DNA of 64,000 nt from Methylobacterium sp. Leaf112 (GCF_001423295.1 NZ_LMNG01000023.1:248856-312855), one strand, 5' to 3'. Numbered from the stretch's first letter, positions 11,182 through 21,084 are shown. Notes: generated from the sequence alone by a model not told the origin. Program-made: numbers and translations.

Positions 11182-11892
11182 ATGCCCACCATCGCCCTCG
11201 TGGACGACGACAGAAACATCCTCACCTCCGTCTCCATCGCGCTGGAGACCGAGGGCTACCGCATCCAGACCTACACGGACGGCGCCTCGGCGCTGGACGG
11301 CCTGAAGCATTCCCCGCCCGATCTCGCGATCTTCGACATCAAGATGCCGCGTATGGACGGGATGGAGCTTCTCAGGCGTCTGCGGCAGAAATCCGACCTT
11401 CCGGTGATCTTCCTCACCTCGAAGGACGAGGAGATCGACGAATTGTTCGGCCTCAAGATGGGCGCCGACGACTTCATCCATAAGCCGTTCTCGCAGCGCC
11501 TCCTCGTCGAGCGCGTGAAAGCGGTGCTGCGCCGCTTCGCCCCGAAGGACGGCCCGGGGGCCGCCGCCCGCGAGGCCGACGCCGCCGCCCGCTCCCTCGA
11601 GCGCGGCCTCCTGATGATGGACCCGGAGCGCCACACCTGCACGTGGAAGGGCGAGCCCGTGACCCTGACGGTCACCGAATTCCTCATCCTGCAGGCGCTG
11701 GCCCACCGCCCCGGCGTCGTGAAGAGCCGCAACGCCCTCATGGACGCCGCCTACGACGACCAGGTCTACGTCGACGACCGCACCATCGACAGCCACATCA
11801 AGCGCCTGCGCAAGAAGTTCAAGGTCACCGACACGAGCTTCGACATGATCGAGACGCTCTACGGCGTCGGCTACCGCTTCAAGGAAGGCTGA
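11182..11892 (+). CDS. chvI: Response regulator ChvI
   Basis: This 236-residue OmpR/PhoB-class regulator has an acidic pair in ALVDDDRN, the phospho-acceptor in [12 protein letters not shown], the conserved Lys in FIHKPFSQ, and a C-terminal winged helix ([15 protein letters not shown]). The sequence and the following sensor match the ChvI/ExoS-ChvG system of Hyphomicrobiales. That system controls envelope homeostasis, acid response and exopolysaccharide. It starts the conserved cluster chvI-chvG-hprK-EIIA-HPr, so envelope sensing and PTS-type regulation are genetically linked. Confidence 0.92.
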   Translation: MPTIALVDDDRNILTSVSIALETEGYRIQTYTDGASALDGLKHSPPDLAIFDIKMPRMDGMELLRRLRQKSDLPVIFLTSKDEEIDELFGLKMGADDFIHKPFSQRLLVERVKAVLRRFAPKDGPGAAAREADAAARSLERGLLMMDPERHTCTWKGEPVTLTVTEFLILQALAHRPGVVKSRNALMDAAYDDQVYVDDRTIDSHIKRLRKKFKVTDTSFDMIETLYGVGYRFKEG

Positions 11893-11954
11893 GCCCGGCC
11901 CGGCACCGGGCGGCCCGCCGCCCCCCTTCCGCAATCCCACCGAACCGGACAGAC

Positions 11955-13721
11955 GTGGCCACCACAGATCAAGCCGAAGACCGTCCCCTCCGTCTGGTGG
12001 AGTGGCCCCGCGCCCTGTGGAACGCCATCGGCCAGAGGGCCTCGTCGAGCCTGACGCGACGGATCGTCGTGCTCAACCTCGTCGGGCTCTTCGCCCTCCT
12101 GTTCGGCTTCCTCTACCTCAACCAGTTCCGCCAGGGGCTGATCCAGGCGCGGGTGCAGAGCCTGCTGATCCAGGGGGAGATCATCGCCGGCGCCATCGCG
12201 GCCTCGGCCTCGGCCTCCGGGGATACGGGCGCGATCCGCATCGACCCCGACAAGCTCCTGGAACTCCAGGCCGGCGAGGCGGAGGAGGCCCCCTCGCCCC
12301 TGGCCTTCTCCCTGAACCCGGAGCGCGTGGCCCCGCTCCTGCGCCGCCTCATCACCCCGACGGGCAACCGCGCCAGAGTCTACGATGGCGACGGCGGCCT
12401 GCTGTTCGATTCCCGCACCCTGTCGGCAAGGGGTGAGATCGGGCGGGGCGAGATCGGGCGCGGCGAGTCCGTCCTGCGCGAGAGCAAGCGCACCGCCCTG
12501 GAACAGGCGTTCGACTTCGTTCAGACCCGCATCCTCGGCGGGCAACGCGCGGTGCCGGCCGAGGAGGTCGGCCCCACCAGCGGGCACGGCCTCAAAGAGG
12601 TGCAGGTGGCGCTGGGCGGCTCGCGCGGCACCATCGTGCGCCGCAACGAGGTCGGAGAGACGATCGTGTCCGTGGCGGTGCCGATCCAGCGCGGCACGTC
12701 CGTGCGCGGCGCCCTGCTGCTCTCGACGCAAGGGGGCGACATCGACCGCGTCATCGCCTCGGAGCGCTTCGGCCTGCTTCAGGTGTTCCTGGTGGCGGCG
12801 GCCGTGATGCTGGTCCTGTCGATCCTGCTCGCCGGCGCCATCGCGGGGCCGGTGCGCCGCCTCGCCGACGCCGCCGAGAAGGTGCGCCTTGGCATCAAGT
12901 CGCGCGAGGAAATCCCCGACTTCACCGGGCGCACGGACGAGATCGGCCACCTCTCGGGGGCCTTGCGCGACATGACCCAGGCCCTCTACCGGCGCATCGA
13001 CGCCATCGAGAGCTTCGCGGCCGACGTCTCCCACGAGTTGAAGAACCCCCTGACCTCGCTGCGCAGCGCCGTCGAGACCCTGCCGCTGGCCAAATCCGAC
13101 GAGTCCAAGGCGCGCCTGCTCCAGATCATCCAGCACGACGTGAAGCGCCTCGACCGGCTGATCTCCGACATCTCCGACGCCTCGCGCCTCGACGCCGAGC
13201 TCGCCCGCGCCGAGGCCCGCAAGGTCGACATGCACAAGCTCATGACCACCGTGGTCTCGGTGGCCAACGAGCGCCGACGCCCGAAGGACGCGGTGATCCT
13301 GTTCGACGTCGCCGTGCCGCCCGGCGAGGTCGAGGCGCCGTTCGCGATCTTCGGCCACGATTCGCGCCTGGGTCAGGTGGTGAACAACCTGCTCGACAAC
13401 GCCCGCTCGTTCTCGCCCCCCGACGCCAAGGTGCGGGTGGCCCTGCGCCGGGTCCGGGCCGACGTGGAGCTGGTGGTGGAGGACGAGGGTCCGGGCATCC
13501 CCGAGCACGCCCTGGAGCGCATCTTCGAGCGCTTCTACACCGACCGGCCCGAGCAGGGCTTCGGCCAGAATTCGGGCCTCGGTCTCTCGATCTCGCGCCA
13601 GATCGTCCAGGCGCACCGGGGCACGATCCGGGCCGAGAACCGCCCCGGCCCGGCGGACGAGGACGGCGAGCCGACGGTGCGCGGCGCCCGCTTCATCGTG
13701 CGCCTGCCGGCGGTGCGCTGA
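11955..13721 (+). CDS. chvG: Sensor histidine kinase ChvG (ExoS-like)
   Basis: This 588-residue kinase has an N-terminal membrane segment (IVVLNLVGLFALLFGFLYL) and a large periplasmic domain. A second membrane segment follows near residue 290 (FLVAAAVMLVLSILLAGAIA), then HAMP, the H-box ADVSHELKNPLTSL, the N-box (VVNNLLDNARSF) and G boxes (VEDEGPGIP, NSGLGLSIS). A GTG at 11955 is chosen, since the frame upstream overlaps chvI and codes for Arg/Pro-rich sequence. In relatives the periplasmic inhibitor ExoR restrains this sensor; no exoR is in the window. Confidence 0.92.
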   Translation: MATTDQAEDRPLRLVEWPRALWNAIGQRASSSLTRRIVVLNLVGLFALLFGFLYLNQFRQGLIQARVQSLLIQGEIIAGAIAASASASGDTGAIRIDPDKLLELQAGEAEEAPSPLAFSLNPERVAPLLRRLITPTGNRARVYDGDGGLLFDSRTLSARGEIGRGEIGRGESVLRESKRTALEQAFDFVQTRILGGQRAVPAEEVGPTSGHGLKEVQVALGGSRGTIVRRNEVGETIVSVAVPIQRGTSVRGALLLSTQGGDIDRVIASERFGLLQVFLVAAAVMLVLSILLAGAIAGPVRRLADAAEKVRLGIKSREEIPDFTGRTDEIGHLSGALRDMTQALYRRIDAIESFAADVSHELKNPLTSLRSAVETLPLAKSDESKARLLQIIQHDVKRLDRLISDISDASRLDAELARAEARKVDMHKLMTTVVSVANERRRPKDAVILFDVAVPPGEVEAPFAIFGHDSRLGQVVNNLLDNARSFSPPDAKVRVALRRVRADVELVVEDEGPGIPEHALERIFERFYTDRPEQGFGQNSGLGLSISRQIVQAHRGTIRAENRPGPADEDGEPTVRGARFIVRLPAVR

Positions 13722-13729
13722 GCCGCGCG

Positions 13730-14221
13730 TTGGACGGGGAGACGATCCACGCCACCGGCCTCGCCCTCCGGGGCGCGGGCGTGATCGTCCGGGGCGCGTC
13801 GGGATCGGGCAAATCGACCCTCGCCCTGCTGCTCCTCGACCGGGCGGCCACCCTCTCCCTGCCGGCGGCCCTCATCGGCGACGACCGCATCCGGCTCGCC
13901 CGCGACGGCGACACCCTCCTGGCCCGGCGGCATCCGGCGCTCGGCGACGGGATCGAGGTGCGGGGCCTCGGCCTGTGCCGGGCCGTGGCGGTGACGGAGG
14001 CCCCGGTCCGCCTCGTGGTCGACCTCGTGGCGCGCCAGCCGCGCCTGCCGGAGCCCGCCGCCCCGGCCCGGCTCCTCGGCCTCGCGCTCCCGCGCCTGGT
14101 CCTCGACCGGCGGCACCTGCGCTCCGGCCTCGCCCCCCGCCTCGTCCTCGACGCCCTGGCGGAGCTCGGGATCGGAGCCCCCGGGGCGATCCTTCGGATG
14201 CCGAGGCCAAGCGAACCGTAG
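13730..14221 (+). CDS. hprK: HPr kinase/phosphorylase, short alphaproteobacterial form
   Basis: This 163-residue protein keeps only the kinase core of HprK, with Walker A GASGSGKS at residues 22-29. It lacks the N-terminal domain of Firmicute enzymes, as is usual in alphaproteobacteria. The enzyme phosphorylates a serine of HPr and can remove that phosphate. The TTG at 13730 lies 8 bases after the chvG stop, so it is probably co-transcribed. The HPr and EIIA-Man genes lie downstream. A role in carbon or envelope regulation rather than sugar uptake is likely, since no sugar permease is encoded nearby. Confidence 0.88.
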   Translation: MDGETIHATGLALRGAGVIVRGASGSGKSTLALLLLDRAATLSLPAALIGDDRIRLARDGDTLLARRHPALGDGIEVRGLGLCRAVAVTEAPVRLVVDLVARQPRLPEPAAPARLLGLALPRLVLDRRHLRSGLAPRLVLDALAELGIGAPGAILRMPRPSEP

Positions 14222-14346
14222 CGCGGGGGCCACCATCGTGGCATGATCATGACGTTCGGGCCTACAAAACGTCGCGATCACCTTGCGCTCGACCTTGCGC
14301 TGCACAAGATGGCGGCTCCGCTCACAGGGCGTTGGAATCCGCGTCG

Positions 14347-14748
14347 ATGATTGGAATGGTGCTCGTCACCCACGGGCTGCTCGCGACGGAGTTCAAGGCT
14401 GCCCTTGAACACGTGGTCGGGCCGCAGAAGCAGATCGAGACCATCACGATCGGGCCCGAGGACGACATGGAATTGCGGCGGCTCGACATCATGACCGCCG
14501 TCGGCCGGGTGAACTCCGGCAAGGGCGTCGTCGTGCTCACGGACATGTTCGGCGGCACGCCCTCGAACCTCGCCCTGTCGTGTATGAACGGCGGTCAGGT
14601 CGAGGTGGTGGCGGGCATCAACCTGCCCATGCTGATCAAGCTCGCCAGCGTGCGCGACGCCGAACCCCTCGGCGACGCGGTGCTCCACGCCCAAGAGGCG
14701 GGCCGCAAGTACATCAATGTCGCCTCGCGGGTCCTGGCGGGCAAGTAG
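14347..14748 (+). CDS. PTS EIIA component, mannose family (regulatory EIIA-Man)
   Basis: This 133-residue single-domain EIIA of the mannose family starts MIGMVLVTHGLLATEF. His9 in the VTHG motif is the expected phosphorylation site, and the DMFGGTPSNLALS motif is characteristic. No EIIB, EIIC or EIID is present, so this is a regulatory phosphocarrier of the PTS-Ntr-like chain common in Hyphomicrobiales, receiving phosphate from HPr. It belongs to the chvI-chvG-hprK-EIIA-HPr cluster. Confidence 0.9.
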   Translation: MIGMVLVTHGLLATEFKAALEHVVGPQKQIETITIGPEDDMELRRLDIMTAVGRVNSGKGVVVLTDMFGGTPSNLALSCMNGGQVEVVAGINLPMLIKLASVRDAEPLGDAVLHAQEAGRKYINVASRVLAGK

Positions 14749-14865
14749 GGCGAGCGCGGGTCGAGGCCGGTTCGAACGTCGGCTTGCCTTCCTAACGCCT
14801 TCACAAGGGCCTACAGGCCATCGTGACGGATCCGGTGCCGGCCAACGGGGCGCGGCGGATCGGGA

Positions 14866-15201
14866 ATGGCGACCAAGCGCATGATCGACGACGAGGATTC
14901 CGACGCGGCCCTTCCCCCCGTCCCCGAGGGCGGCCTGCTGCGGGTGCTGCCCATCGTCAATCGGCGCGGCCTGCACGCCCGAGCCTCCGCGAAGTTCGTC
15001 CAGACCGTCGAGCGCTACGACGCCGTCGTCACCGTCACCCGCTCGGGCGAGACCGTGGGCGGGCGCTCCATCATGGGCCTGCTCACCCTCGGCGCCGCCC
15101 AGGGCACCACCATCGCGGTGGTGGTCTCCGGCCCGGACGCGGATGCCAGCCTCCAGGCCATCACCGACCTCCTGGCGAACAAGTTCGGCGAGGACGAGTA
15201 G
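14866..15201 (+). CDS. HPr-family phosphocarrier protein
   Basis: This 111-residue HPr has the active-site sequence NRRGLHARASAKF, placing the phospho-His at residue 37, and a regulatory serine in the GRSIMGLLTL segment as expected for HprK control. It carries an extra acidic N-terminus of about 20 residues compared with minimal HPr proteins. It closes the regulatory PTS cluster. Enzyme I is not in the window. Confidence 0.9.
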   Translation: MATKRMIDDEDSDAALPPVPEGGLLRVLPIVNRRGLHARASAKFVQTVERYDAVVTVTRSGETVGGRSIMGLLTLGAAQGTTIAVVVSGPDADASLQAITDLLANKFGEDE

Positions 15202-15252
15202 GCGCCGCCGGCGCTTGGTCCTCACGAGTAGGCGCCTGCGGTGGCTTCCCCC

Positions 15253-16170
15253 TCACGCCGACCGGTCGAGGCGCCCGCGCCCCGCCATGCCCTCGGCCGC
15301 ACGCCGCCAGACCACCGCCTGAAGGCCGATTCCGAGGATCAGGCTGGCGGCGATGACTTGGCCGTCCCGGCGGGTGAGGTCGACGGCGCATTGACGGCGC
15401 TCGGCGAACAGGCGCGTCACCACCCGGACCAGGGTCGCCTCGCACGGGTCGCCGATGATCGGCGCCGCCGCATGGGCGGCATCGAGGCCCAAGAATTCCT
15501 CCACAGCGTCGCGGATGCGGTGCGGCTCGGCAATGCGCTCCCGCACCGACGCGCCGGCTCCGCCGACAGCGAGAATGTGGTGCGCCGGGATCCGCACGGC
15601 CTCCGCCACCGGCCGAAGGGCCGGACCGACGGTTGTCGGACCCGTGGAAGCGAGGTCGAGGCTGGCGCCGCGGCGCAGGGTCTCGAGGCGTTCCAACAGC
15701 GCGGCGCGGATCGCCCCGGCGAACCGGGGGTCGAGGGCCGGGGCGCCCGCGTGCCCGTGCGGCTGCCAGACGGCGAACCGCCCCTTGCCCCAGACCGGAT
15801 GCGGCACCGTGAGGGGGATCGCGGCATGGAGCGTACGCCGCGCGCCCTCCCCGGCCGAGACCAGGGCGATCGTCACCGTGCGTCCGTCGGACAGGTGCCG
15901 GGCCGCGGTCAGAAGATAATCGGGATCGGAGAAGACCGGGTCCGCCGCGCCCGTCCGGGTCAGGAGGGCGCGCCAGCCCGCCACGGCCTCGGGGGCGACC
16001 TCTCCCGGCCGGCACAGATCGACCTGCCAGGGTCCGGCCTCGGGTGCCATGCCCACCCCGCCCGTGATCACCGTGAAGCGCCGTTTCACCATCTCGCACC
16101 GATCCCACGCGGCGTCCCGTTTCGGGACGAACCGGCACCCCGCAGGGCGCCCTTTGGTCGATCGCTCCAA
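15253..16170 (-). CDS. GNAT-like (BioF2/CelD-type) acetyltransferase, putative
   Basis: This protein of up to 305 residues has a pattern typical of the acetyltransferase-like proteins often annotated BioF2/CelD. There is an N-terminal VFSDPDYLLTAARHL segment, a middle HAAIPLTV strand, and a C-terminal QCAVDLTRRDGQVIAASLILG strand. The ATG at 16092 or 16050 could be the true start; the first residues after 16170 look unstructured. It is convergent with the HPr gene and follows the CobW GTPase on the same strand with a gap of about 43 bases. The substrate is unknown. Confidence 0.55.
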   Translation of the reverse strand: MERSTKGRPAGCRFVPKRDAAWDRCEMVKRRFTVITGGVGMAPEAGPWQVDLCRPGEVAPEAVAGWRALLTRTGAADPVFSDPDYLLTAARHLSDGRTVTIALVSAGEGARRTLHAAIPLTVPHPVWGKGRFAVWQPHGHAGAPALDPRFAGAIRAALLERLETLRRGASLDLASTGPTTVGPALRPVAEAVRIPAHHILAVGGAGASVRERIAEPHRIRDAVEEFLGLDAAHAAAPIIGDPCEATLVRVVTRLFAERRQCAVDLTRRDGQVIAASLILGIGLQAVVWRRAAEGMAGRGRLDRSA

Positions 16171-16213
16171 GATCGATGCCGTGCGGATGTGCCCCGGATC
16201 GGGCCGCGGGGCC

Positions 16214-17353
16214 TCAGCCGCCCGGGATCGCCAGGGGGTTGTCGGTCAGCGCGGTCATGTCGGGCGCGTCGATGCGCGGGCGGCCCAGGAAGGCGTCCCA
16301 CAGGCCGGTGACGAAGGCCGGGTCGAGGTCGCGCACGATGAGGACGAGGCGCGAGCGCCGGTCGTCGTCGGGCCAGGCGTCGAGGTGCACGGGGGCGTGG
16401 ACGATGTGCTGCACGCCGTGCACCACCACGGGGTTGTCCGGCGCGTCGGAGAGGGCCACCAGCCCCTTGAGGCGCAGGAGCTTGGGGCCGTGGGCCGAGC
16501 GCACGAGGTCGAGGAACATCTCGAACCGGGCGCGCGGCACCGGCACGTCGTGGGTCAGGGTGAAGGCCCGGATCGCCGCGTCGTGCCGGTTCACGTCGTG
16601 ATGATGATGGCCGTGCCCGTGGTCGTGCGCGTGATCATGGTGGTGGTGCGCCGCCACGGCCTCTACCCCGAGCCACGCGGCCACATCGGCGCTCTTGCCG
16701 GCGAGGCCGAAGAAGCCGCCGAGAAGGTCGGCCGGGGCGACGTCGGCGCCGTCGATGGGGGCGGCCGGGTTGAGGGCGCGCAGTCGGGCGACGAGGGCGT
16801 CGGTGCCCCCCTCCGCTAGGTCCGCCTTGGTCAGCACCAGCCGGTCGGCCACCGCCGCCTGCCGGACGGCCTCCCGGTGCGCGTCGAGGGTCGCGTCGCC
16901 GTTGACCGCGTCCACTACCGTGACGACGCCCTGCAGGCGGTACCGGATCACCAGGTAGGGATGGTAGATCAGGGCGTGGAGGATCGGGGCCGGGTCGGCG
17001 AGGCCCGTAGTCTCGATGACCACACGGCGGAACGGCGGGATGCGGCCGTTGTCGCGCTTGCGCAGCAGGTCTTCGAGGGTGGCGATGAGGTCGCCCCGCA
17101 CGGTGCAGCACAGGCAGCCGGCGCCGAGGAGGATCATGTCCTCGTCCACCGTCTCGATGAGGAGATGGTCGAGGCCGATCTCGCCGAACTCGTTGACGAT
17201 AACCACGGTGTCGGCGAGCGCGGGATCCCGCAGCATCCGATTGAGCAGGGTGGTCTTGCCGGCCCCGAGGAAGCCCGTGAGAACTGTCAGGGGGATCGGC
17301 GCGGGCGCGCGCGGATCGGTGGGCGAGAGGACGGAAGCGAGGGATGCAGTCAT
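16214..17353 (-). CDS. CobW/COG0523-family GTPase, putative metal (zinc) chaperone
   Basis: This 379-residue P-loop GTPase has Walker A (TGFLGAGKTT near residue 26) and the family signature CxCC in GAGCLCCTVRGDL. It has the NEFGEIGLDH switch and ETTGLADP, then a long His/Asp-rich loop near residues 235-255 (HHHHDHAHDHGHGHHHHD) and a C-terminal CobW_C domain. These proteins deliver zinc or other metals at GTP cost. Although cobS and cobT occur 12 kb away, the His-rich loop and lack of linkage to cobalamin genes favour a zinc-type role over CobW of the cobalamin pathway. Confidence 0.88.
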   Translation of the reverse strand: MTASLASVLSPTDPRAPAPIPLTVLTGFLGAGKTTLLNRMLRDPALADTVVIVNEFGEIGLDHLLIETVDEDMILLGAGCLCCTVRGDLIATLEDLLRKRDNGRIPPFRRVVIETTGLADPAPILHALIYHPYLVIRYRLQGVVTVVDAVNGDATLDAHREAVRQAAVADRLVLTKADLAEGGTDALVARLRALNPAAPIDGADVAPADLLGGFFGLAGKSADVAAWLGVEAVAAHHHHDHAHDHGHGHHHHDVNRHDAAIRAFTLTHDVPVPRARFEMFLDLVRSAHGPKLLRLKGLVALSDAPDNPVVVHGVQHIVHAPVHLDAWPDDDRRSRLVLIVRDLDPAFVTGLWDAFLGRPRIDAPDMTALTDNPLAIPGG

Positions 17354-17459
17354 GGGGATGGCCTAACCCGGCGCGCGCCGGGGCTCAATCGCCCCGATAC
17401 CGAGGCTCGACCGCTCCGATGCCGGGGCTTGGCCCCAGCCGTGGGGGAAGCCCCCGGCG

Positions 17460-19001
17460 TTACTCGTCGTCGCCGGCCTTCGCCGGGCGGGCCGCCTGCT
17501 TCGGCTTGACGACCGGCTTAGCCGCTGGCTTGGCCGCCGGCTTGATCTCGGCCTTCGCCTCGGGCTTGCCCCCCTTCGGCGCCGTTTTTCCGGCGGGGGT
17601 GGTCACCTTGAGCTTCGGCGCGCCCTCCAGCACCGGCGTCGACTCGACGGGGGCGTAGGCGCTCGCCGTCGACGGGACTGCGGACTTGCCGCGCGCCAGG
17701 GCCTTCTTCGCATCGGGCGTCTTGCCGTTGGCCTTCTTGGCGTCGGGGTGCTTCGGGTCCGATTTCGCTTGCGCCTGACGGGCCTCCTTCGCCGCCTCGC
17801 GGCGGGCCGCCAGGGTGTCGAGGCGGGCCTTGCGGGCGGCGGCCTGCGTCTGGGCGCGCTCGGCCTTGTCGGCTTCCGCCTGGGCGTTGAGGACGATGGC
17901 GCCCTCGGCCGGATTGCGGCCGATCCACACGGGGATCGGCTGGAGCGGGGCGCGGGCCGGCAGGGCGCGGCCCCGCATGGCGCCGTTGTTGAGGGTGGCG
18001 AGCGCCAGGGCCGAACCGGGGAGCGCCGCCGCGGCGAGGATCTGGGCGTTGGAGCTGTCGGTGTTGCCCGCGATGGCGCCCGGGCCCTCGTCCACCGGCA
18101 TGGGCTTCTTCCGGTCGCAGATGTAGGGGCGCAGGTCCGGCGGCTCGGCGATGGCGGAGGTCGGCAGGGCGTCGAGGGTCTGGGCCGTCCAGCCGGCGGA
18201 CTGGCCGAAGCCGTAATCGAACAGGTCGGAGGCCTTGAGGTCGCGCTCGCGGGCGCTCGGCTGGCCCATGACCACGGTGATGAGGCGGCGCCCGTTGCGG
18301 GTGGCGCTCGACACCACGTTGAACCCACCCGCGCAGATGAAGCCGGTCTTCATGCCGTCGGCCCCGGCGTAGCGCCCGAGCAGGCCGTTGTGGTTGGCCA
18401 TGATCGACTTGCCGAACTGGATCGCCGAGATGGAGAACAGACCGCGATTGTCGGGAAAGTCGCGGATGAGCGCGCGGCCGAGGATCGCCATGTCGCGGGC
18501 CGTGGTCCATTGCCGGGCGTCGGGCAGGCCGTTGGGGTTGGTCCACCGGCTCTCGCGCATGCCGATGCGCTGGGCGGTCTCGTTCATCATCGCGGAGAAG
18601 CCGTCGATGGAACCGCCGAGATGCTCGCCGATGGCCCAGGCGACGTCGTTGGCCGACTTCACCATGATGATCTTCAGGGCGTTGTCGAGGGTGAGTTGCG
18701 TGCCCGGCCGGAAGCCCATCTTCGAGGGCGGCTCGGCGGCGGCGGCGGGCGAGATGGTGAGGAGCGAATCCAGCGAGACCTTGCCCTGGCGCACGAGGTC
18801 GAGGGCGACGTAGACGGTCATCAGCTTGGTGATGGAGGCGGGAAACCACGGGTCGGTGGCACCCTGCGCGTAGATCACCTTGCCGGAATCCACCTCGACG
18901 ACGAGGATCGGCGCGGTCACCGCGCCGGCGGAACTCGCACCGAGCAGTCCCACGCACGCCGTGAAACCAAAGGCGAGACGCCTCAACAACGGGTTCGACA
19001 T
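17460..19001 (-). CDS. D-alanyl-D-alanine carboxypeptidase (PBP5/6-like serine peptidase)
   Basis: This 513-residue exported enzyme has a signal peptide (to about residue 27), then the three penicillin-binding motifs: SITK (nucleophile Ser), SAN and KTG. It trims the terminal D-Ala of peptidoglycan pentapeptides in the periplasm. After the catalytic domain the C-terminus is unusual: a long Ala/Lys/Pro-rich tail (about 130 residues, with AKPAAKPVVKPK-type repeats) instead of a short amphipathic anchor. The tail may bind the cell wall. The start at 19001 gives a proper signal peptide; the open frame upstream is not needed. Confidence 0.9.
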   Translation of the reverse strand: MSNPLLRRLAFGFTACVGLLGASSAGAVTAPILVVEVDSGKVIYAQGATDPWFPASITKLMTVYVALDLVRQGKVSLDSLLTISPAAAAEPPSKMGFRPGTQLTLDNALKIIMVKSANDVAWAIGEHLGGSIDGFSAMMNETAQRIGMRESRWTNPNGLPDARQWTTARDMAILGRALIRDFPDNRGLFSISAIQFGKSIMANHNGLLGRYAGADGMKTGFICAGGFNVVSSATRNGRRLITVVMGQPSARERDLKASDLFDYGFGQSAGWTAQTLDALPTSAIAEPPDLRPYICDRKKPMPVDEGPGAIAGNTDSSNAQILAAAALPGSALALATLNNGAMRGRALPARAPLQPIPVWIGRNPAEGAIVLNAQAEADKAERAQTQAAARKARLDTLAARREAAKEARQAQAKSDPKHPDAKKANGKTPDAKKALARGKSAVPSTASAYAPVESTPVLEGAPKLKVTTPAGKTAPKGGKPEAKAEIKPAAKPAAKPVVKPKQAARPAKAGDDE

Positions 19002-19359
19002 CGGGCCTGTCTCGGAAAGGTCCAGTCCGGCTCGATGGACATCGAACCCGGCGGACATGTTGGGGGCAACGGCAAAGCTCGGGCGAGGGTCCCCGCCATT
19101 CGGATGCCACCAACCCGGCCTCCGTGGCGAGAGCATGGCGAAGGGTTTCGCAGCGCACAGGCCAGCCGCGCTCGCGTGGATGGGCTGGGTGTTTTCCATG
19201 AAGCAGGCGCAGCGATCGTGAGGCCGACGGCCGGCCCGTCTTCCCGCGATACAGCATCCGCGCGGTTCGGTGTGGCCTCGCGGGCGCGGCGGGCCTATGT
19301 GCAGGGCCTCATTCGGGAACATCGGGCGCGGCGCTTGGCGAGGGGCGCCCCGGAACAGC

Positions 19360-19998
19360 ATGGCTTACGCGGTCAAGGAACTCTTCCACACCCTCCAGGG
19401 CGAAGGCGCGCAGGCGGGCCGGGCGGCGGTGTTCTGCCGGTTCACCGGCTGCAACCTGTGGTCCGGCCGCGAGCAGGACCGCGCCGATGCGGCCTGCCGG
19501 TTCTGCGACACCGATTTCCTCGGCATGGACGGCGAGGGCGGCGGCCGGTTCGCCACGCCGGACGCCCTCGCGGACGCCATCGCGACGACCTGGACCGGCG
19601 GGCCGCACCATCGCTACGTGGTGTTCACGGGCGGCGAGCCCCTGCTCCAGCTCGATCCCGCCCTCATCGTGGCGGTGCATGCCCGTGGGTTCGAGATCGC
19701 GGTCGAGACCAACGGCACCCTGGCCGCGCCCGAGGGGATCGACTGGATCTGCGTCAGTCCCAAGGCCGGCAATCCCCTGGTGCAGCGCACGGGCCACGAA
19801 CTCAAGCTCGTCTATCCGCAGGCGGAGGCCGCGGCCGATCCCGCGCATTTCGCGGATCTGCCCTTCCGCCACCATTGGCTCCAGCCCATGGACGGGCCGG
19901 CGCGCCGCGCCAACACGCAGGCGGCCGTCGCGTACTGTCGGAGCGACGCGCGCTGGCGGCTCTCGCTCCAGACCCACAAGATCATCGGAATCCCCTAG
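19360..19998 (+). CDS. queE: 7-carboxy-7-deazaguanine synthase QueE
   Basis: This 212-residue radical-SAM enzyme converts 6-carboxytetrahydropterin to 7-carboxy-7-deazaguanine in queuosine synthesis. The motif runs CRFTGCNLW...CRFCDTDF, with spacing longer than the canonical CxxxCxxC, as known in QueE variants. A TGGEPLLQLD motif binds SAM. The ATG at 19360 starts MAYAVKELFHTLQGEGAQAG, the typical QueE N-terminus. queD and queC follow on the same strand. Confidence 0.93.
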   Translation: MAYAVKELFHTLQGEGAQAGRAAVFCRFTGCNLWSGREQDRADAACRFCDTDFLGMDGEGGGRFATPDALADAIATTWTGGPHHRYVVFTGGEPLLQLDPALIVAVHARGFEIAVETNGTLAAPEGIDWICVSPKAGNPLVQRTGHELKLVYPQAEAAADPAHFADLPFRHHWLQPMDGPARRANTQAAVAYCRSDARWRLSLQTHKIIGIP

Positions 19999-20020
19999 CG
20001 AGCCGTGTAGATTGCGACCC

Positions 20021-20383
20021 ATGAAGATCACCCAAGCCTTCACCTTCGAGGCGGCCCACCGCCTTCCGAACGTGCCCGAGACGCATCGCTGCCACCGCAT
20101 GCACGGGCATTCCTACCGGGTGGAACTGACGCTCACCGGCGCCGTCGATCCCGACACCGGCTGGGTGGTGGATTTCTTCGACGTGGAGCACGCCTTCGCC
20201 CCCGTGCTGCTGCAGCTCGACCATTACTGCCTCAACGACATCGAGGGTTTGGAGAACCCCACGGCCGAGCACATCGCCGCCTGGATCTGGGCCCGCACCA
20301 AGGCGGCCCTGCCGGCCCTGTCCTCGGTGAAGGTCTACGAGACGCCGATGTCCTGGGCGGAATACGAAGGCGAGACCCGGTGA
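20021..20383 (+). CDS. queD: 6-carboxytetrahydropterin synthase QueD
   Basis: This 120-residue member of the 6-pyruvoyl-tetrahydropterin synthase family has zinc-binding His in FEAAHRL and in MHGHSYRVE, and a catalytic Cys in [14 protein letters not shown] and the C-terminal [11 protein letters not shown] complete the signature. It makes the substrate of QueE from dihydroneopterin triphosphate. The gene sits 22 bases after queE and overlaps queC by four bases. Confidence 0.94.
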   Translation: MKITQAFTFEAAHRLPNVPETHRCHRMHGHSYRVELTLTGAVDPDTGWVVDFFDVEHAFAPVLLQLDHYCLNDIEGLENPTAEHIAAWIWARTKAALPALSSVKVYETPMSWAEYEGETR

Positions 20384-21084
20384 GCCACGACGGCGCCCTG
20401 GTCCTGTTCTCGGGCGGCCAGGATTCGGCCACCTGCCTCGCCTGGGCCCTCGACCGCTTCCCCCGCGTCGAGACCCTGGGCTTCGACTACGGCCAGCGCC
20501 ACCGGATCGAACTCGACGGCCGGGCCGCCCTGCGGGACGGCATGACGGCCCTGAACCCGGGCTGGGCGTCCCGCCTCGGCGACGACCACACCCTCGACCT
20601 CGCGGCGCTCGGCGCCGTCTCCGACACGGCGCTCACCCGCGACACCGCGATCGCCCTGGCGGCGGACGGCCTGCCCAACACCTTCGTGCCGGGCCGCAAT
20701 CTGCTGTTCCTCACCTTCGCGGCGGCTTTGGCCTACCGGCGGGGCCTGCGCCACATCGTCGGCGGCATGTGCGAGACGGATTATTCCGGCTACCCCGATT
20801 GCCGCGACGACACGATCAAGGCCCTGCAGGTGGCCCTCAACCTCGGCATGGACCGCCGCTTCGTCCTCCACACGCCCCTCATGTGGATCGACAAGGCCGC
20901 GACCTGGGCCCTGGCCGAAACCCTCGGGGGCCGGCCCCTGGTCGACCTCGTCGTGGAGGAGAGCCACACCTGCTACCTCGGCGAGCGGGGCGCGCGGCAT
21001 GATTGGGGCTACGGGTGCGGGACCTGCCCGGCCTGCGACCTGCGGGCGAAGGGGTATCGGGCGTTCGTCGCGGAGCGTGCGTGA
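20380..21084 (+). CDS. queC: 7-cyano-7-deazaguanine synthase QueC
   Basis: This 234-residue ATP-pyrophosphatase has the [13 protein letters not shown]-loop near residue 11 and zinc-binding cysteines at the C-terminus (CYLGER...[10 protein letters not shown]). It makes preQ0, completing the segment of the queuosine pathway encoded here. The GTG start overlaps the queD stop (GTGA), so translation is coupled. No preQ1 riboswitch is visible upstream of queE. Confidence 0.94.
   Translation: MSHDGALVLFSGGQDSATCLAWALDRFPRVETLGFDYGQRHRIELDGRAALRDGMTALNPGWASRLGDDHTLDLAALGAVSDTALTRDTAIALAADGLPNTFVPGRNLLFLTFAAALAYRRGLRHIVGGMCETDYSGYPDCRDDTIKALQVALNLGMDRRFVLHTPLMWIDKAATWALAETLGGRPLVDLVVEESHTCYLGERGARHDWGYGCGTCPACDLRAKGYRAFVAERA

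Noticed and set aside
16620..16680. His-rich coding repeat in the CobW gene as a possible tandem-repeat element
   Set aside because: It is the normal metal-binding loop of this GTPase family and not a DNA repeat.
19200..19359. Possible preQ1 riboswitch before queE
   Set aside because: No compact pseudoknot-like sequence with an A-rich tail is visible; the leader is GC-rich.
17748..20024. A 758-codon + frame opposite the carboxypeptidase running into queE
   Set aside because: Composition is that of an antisense frame, and it crosses two well supported genes in other frames.
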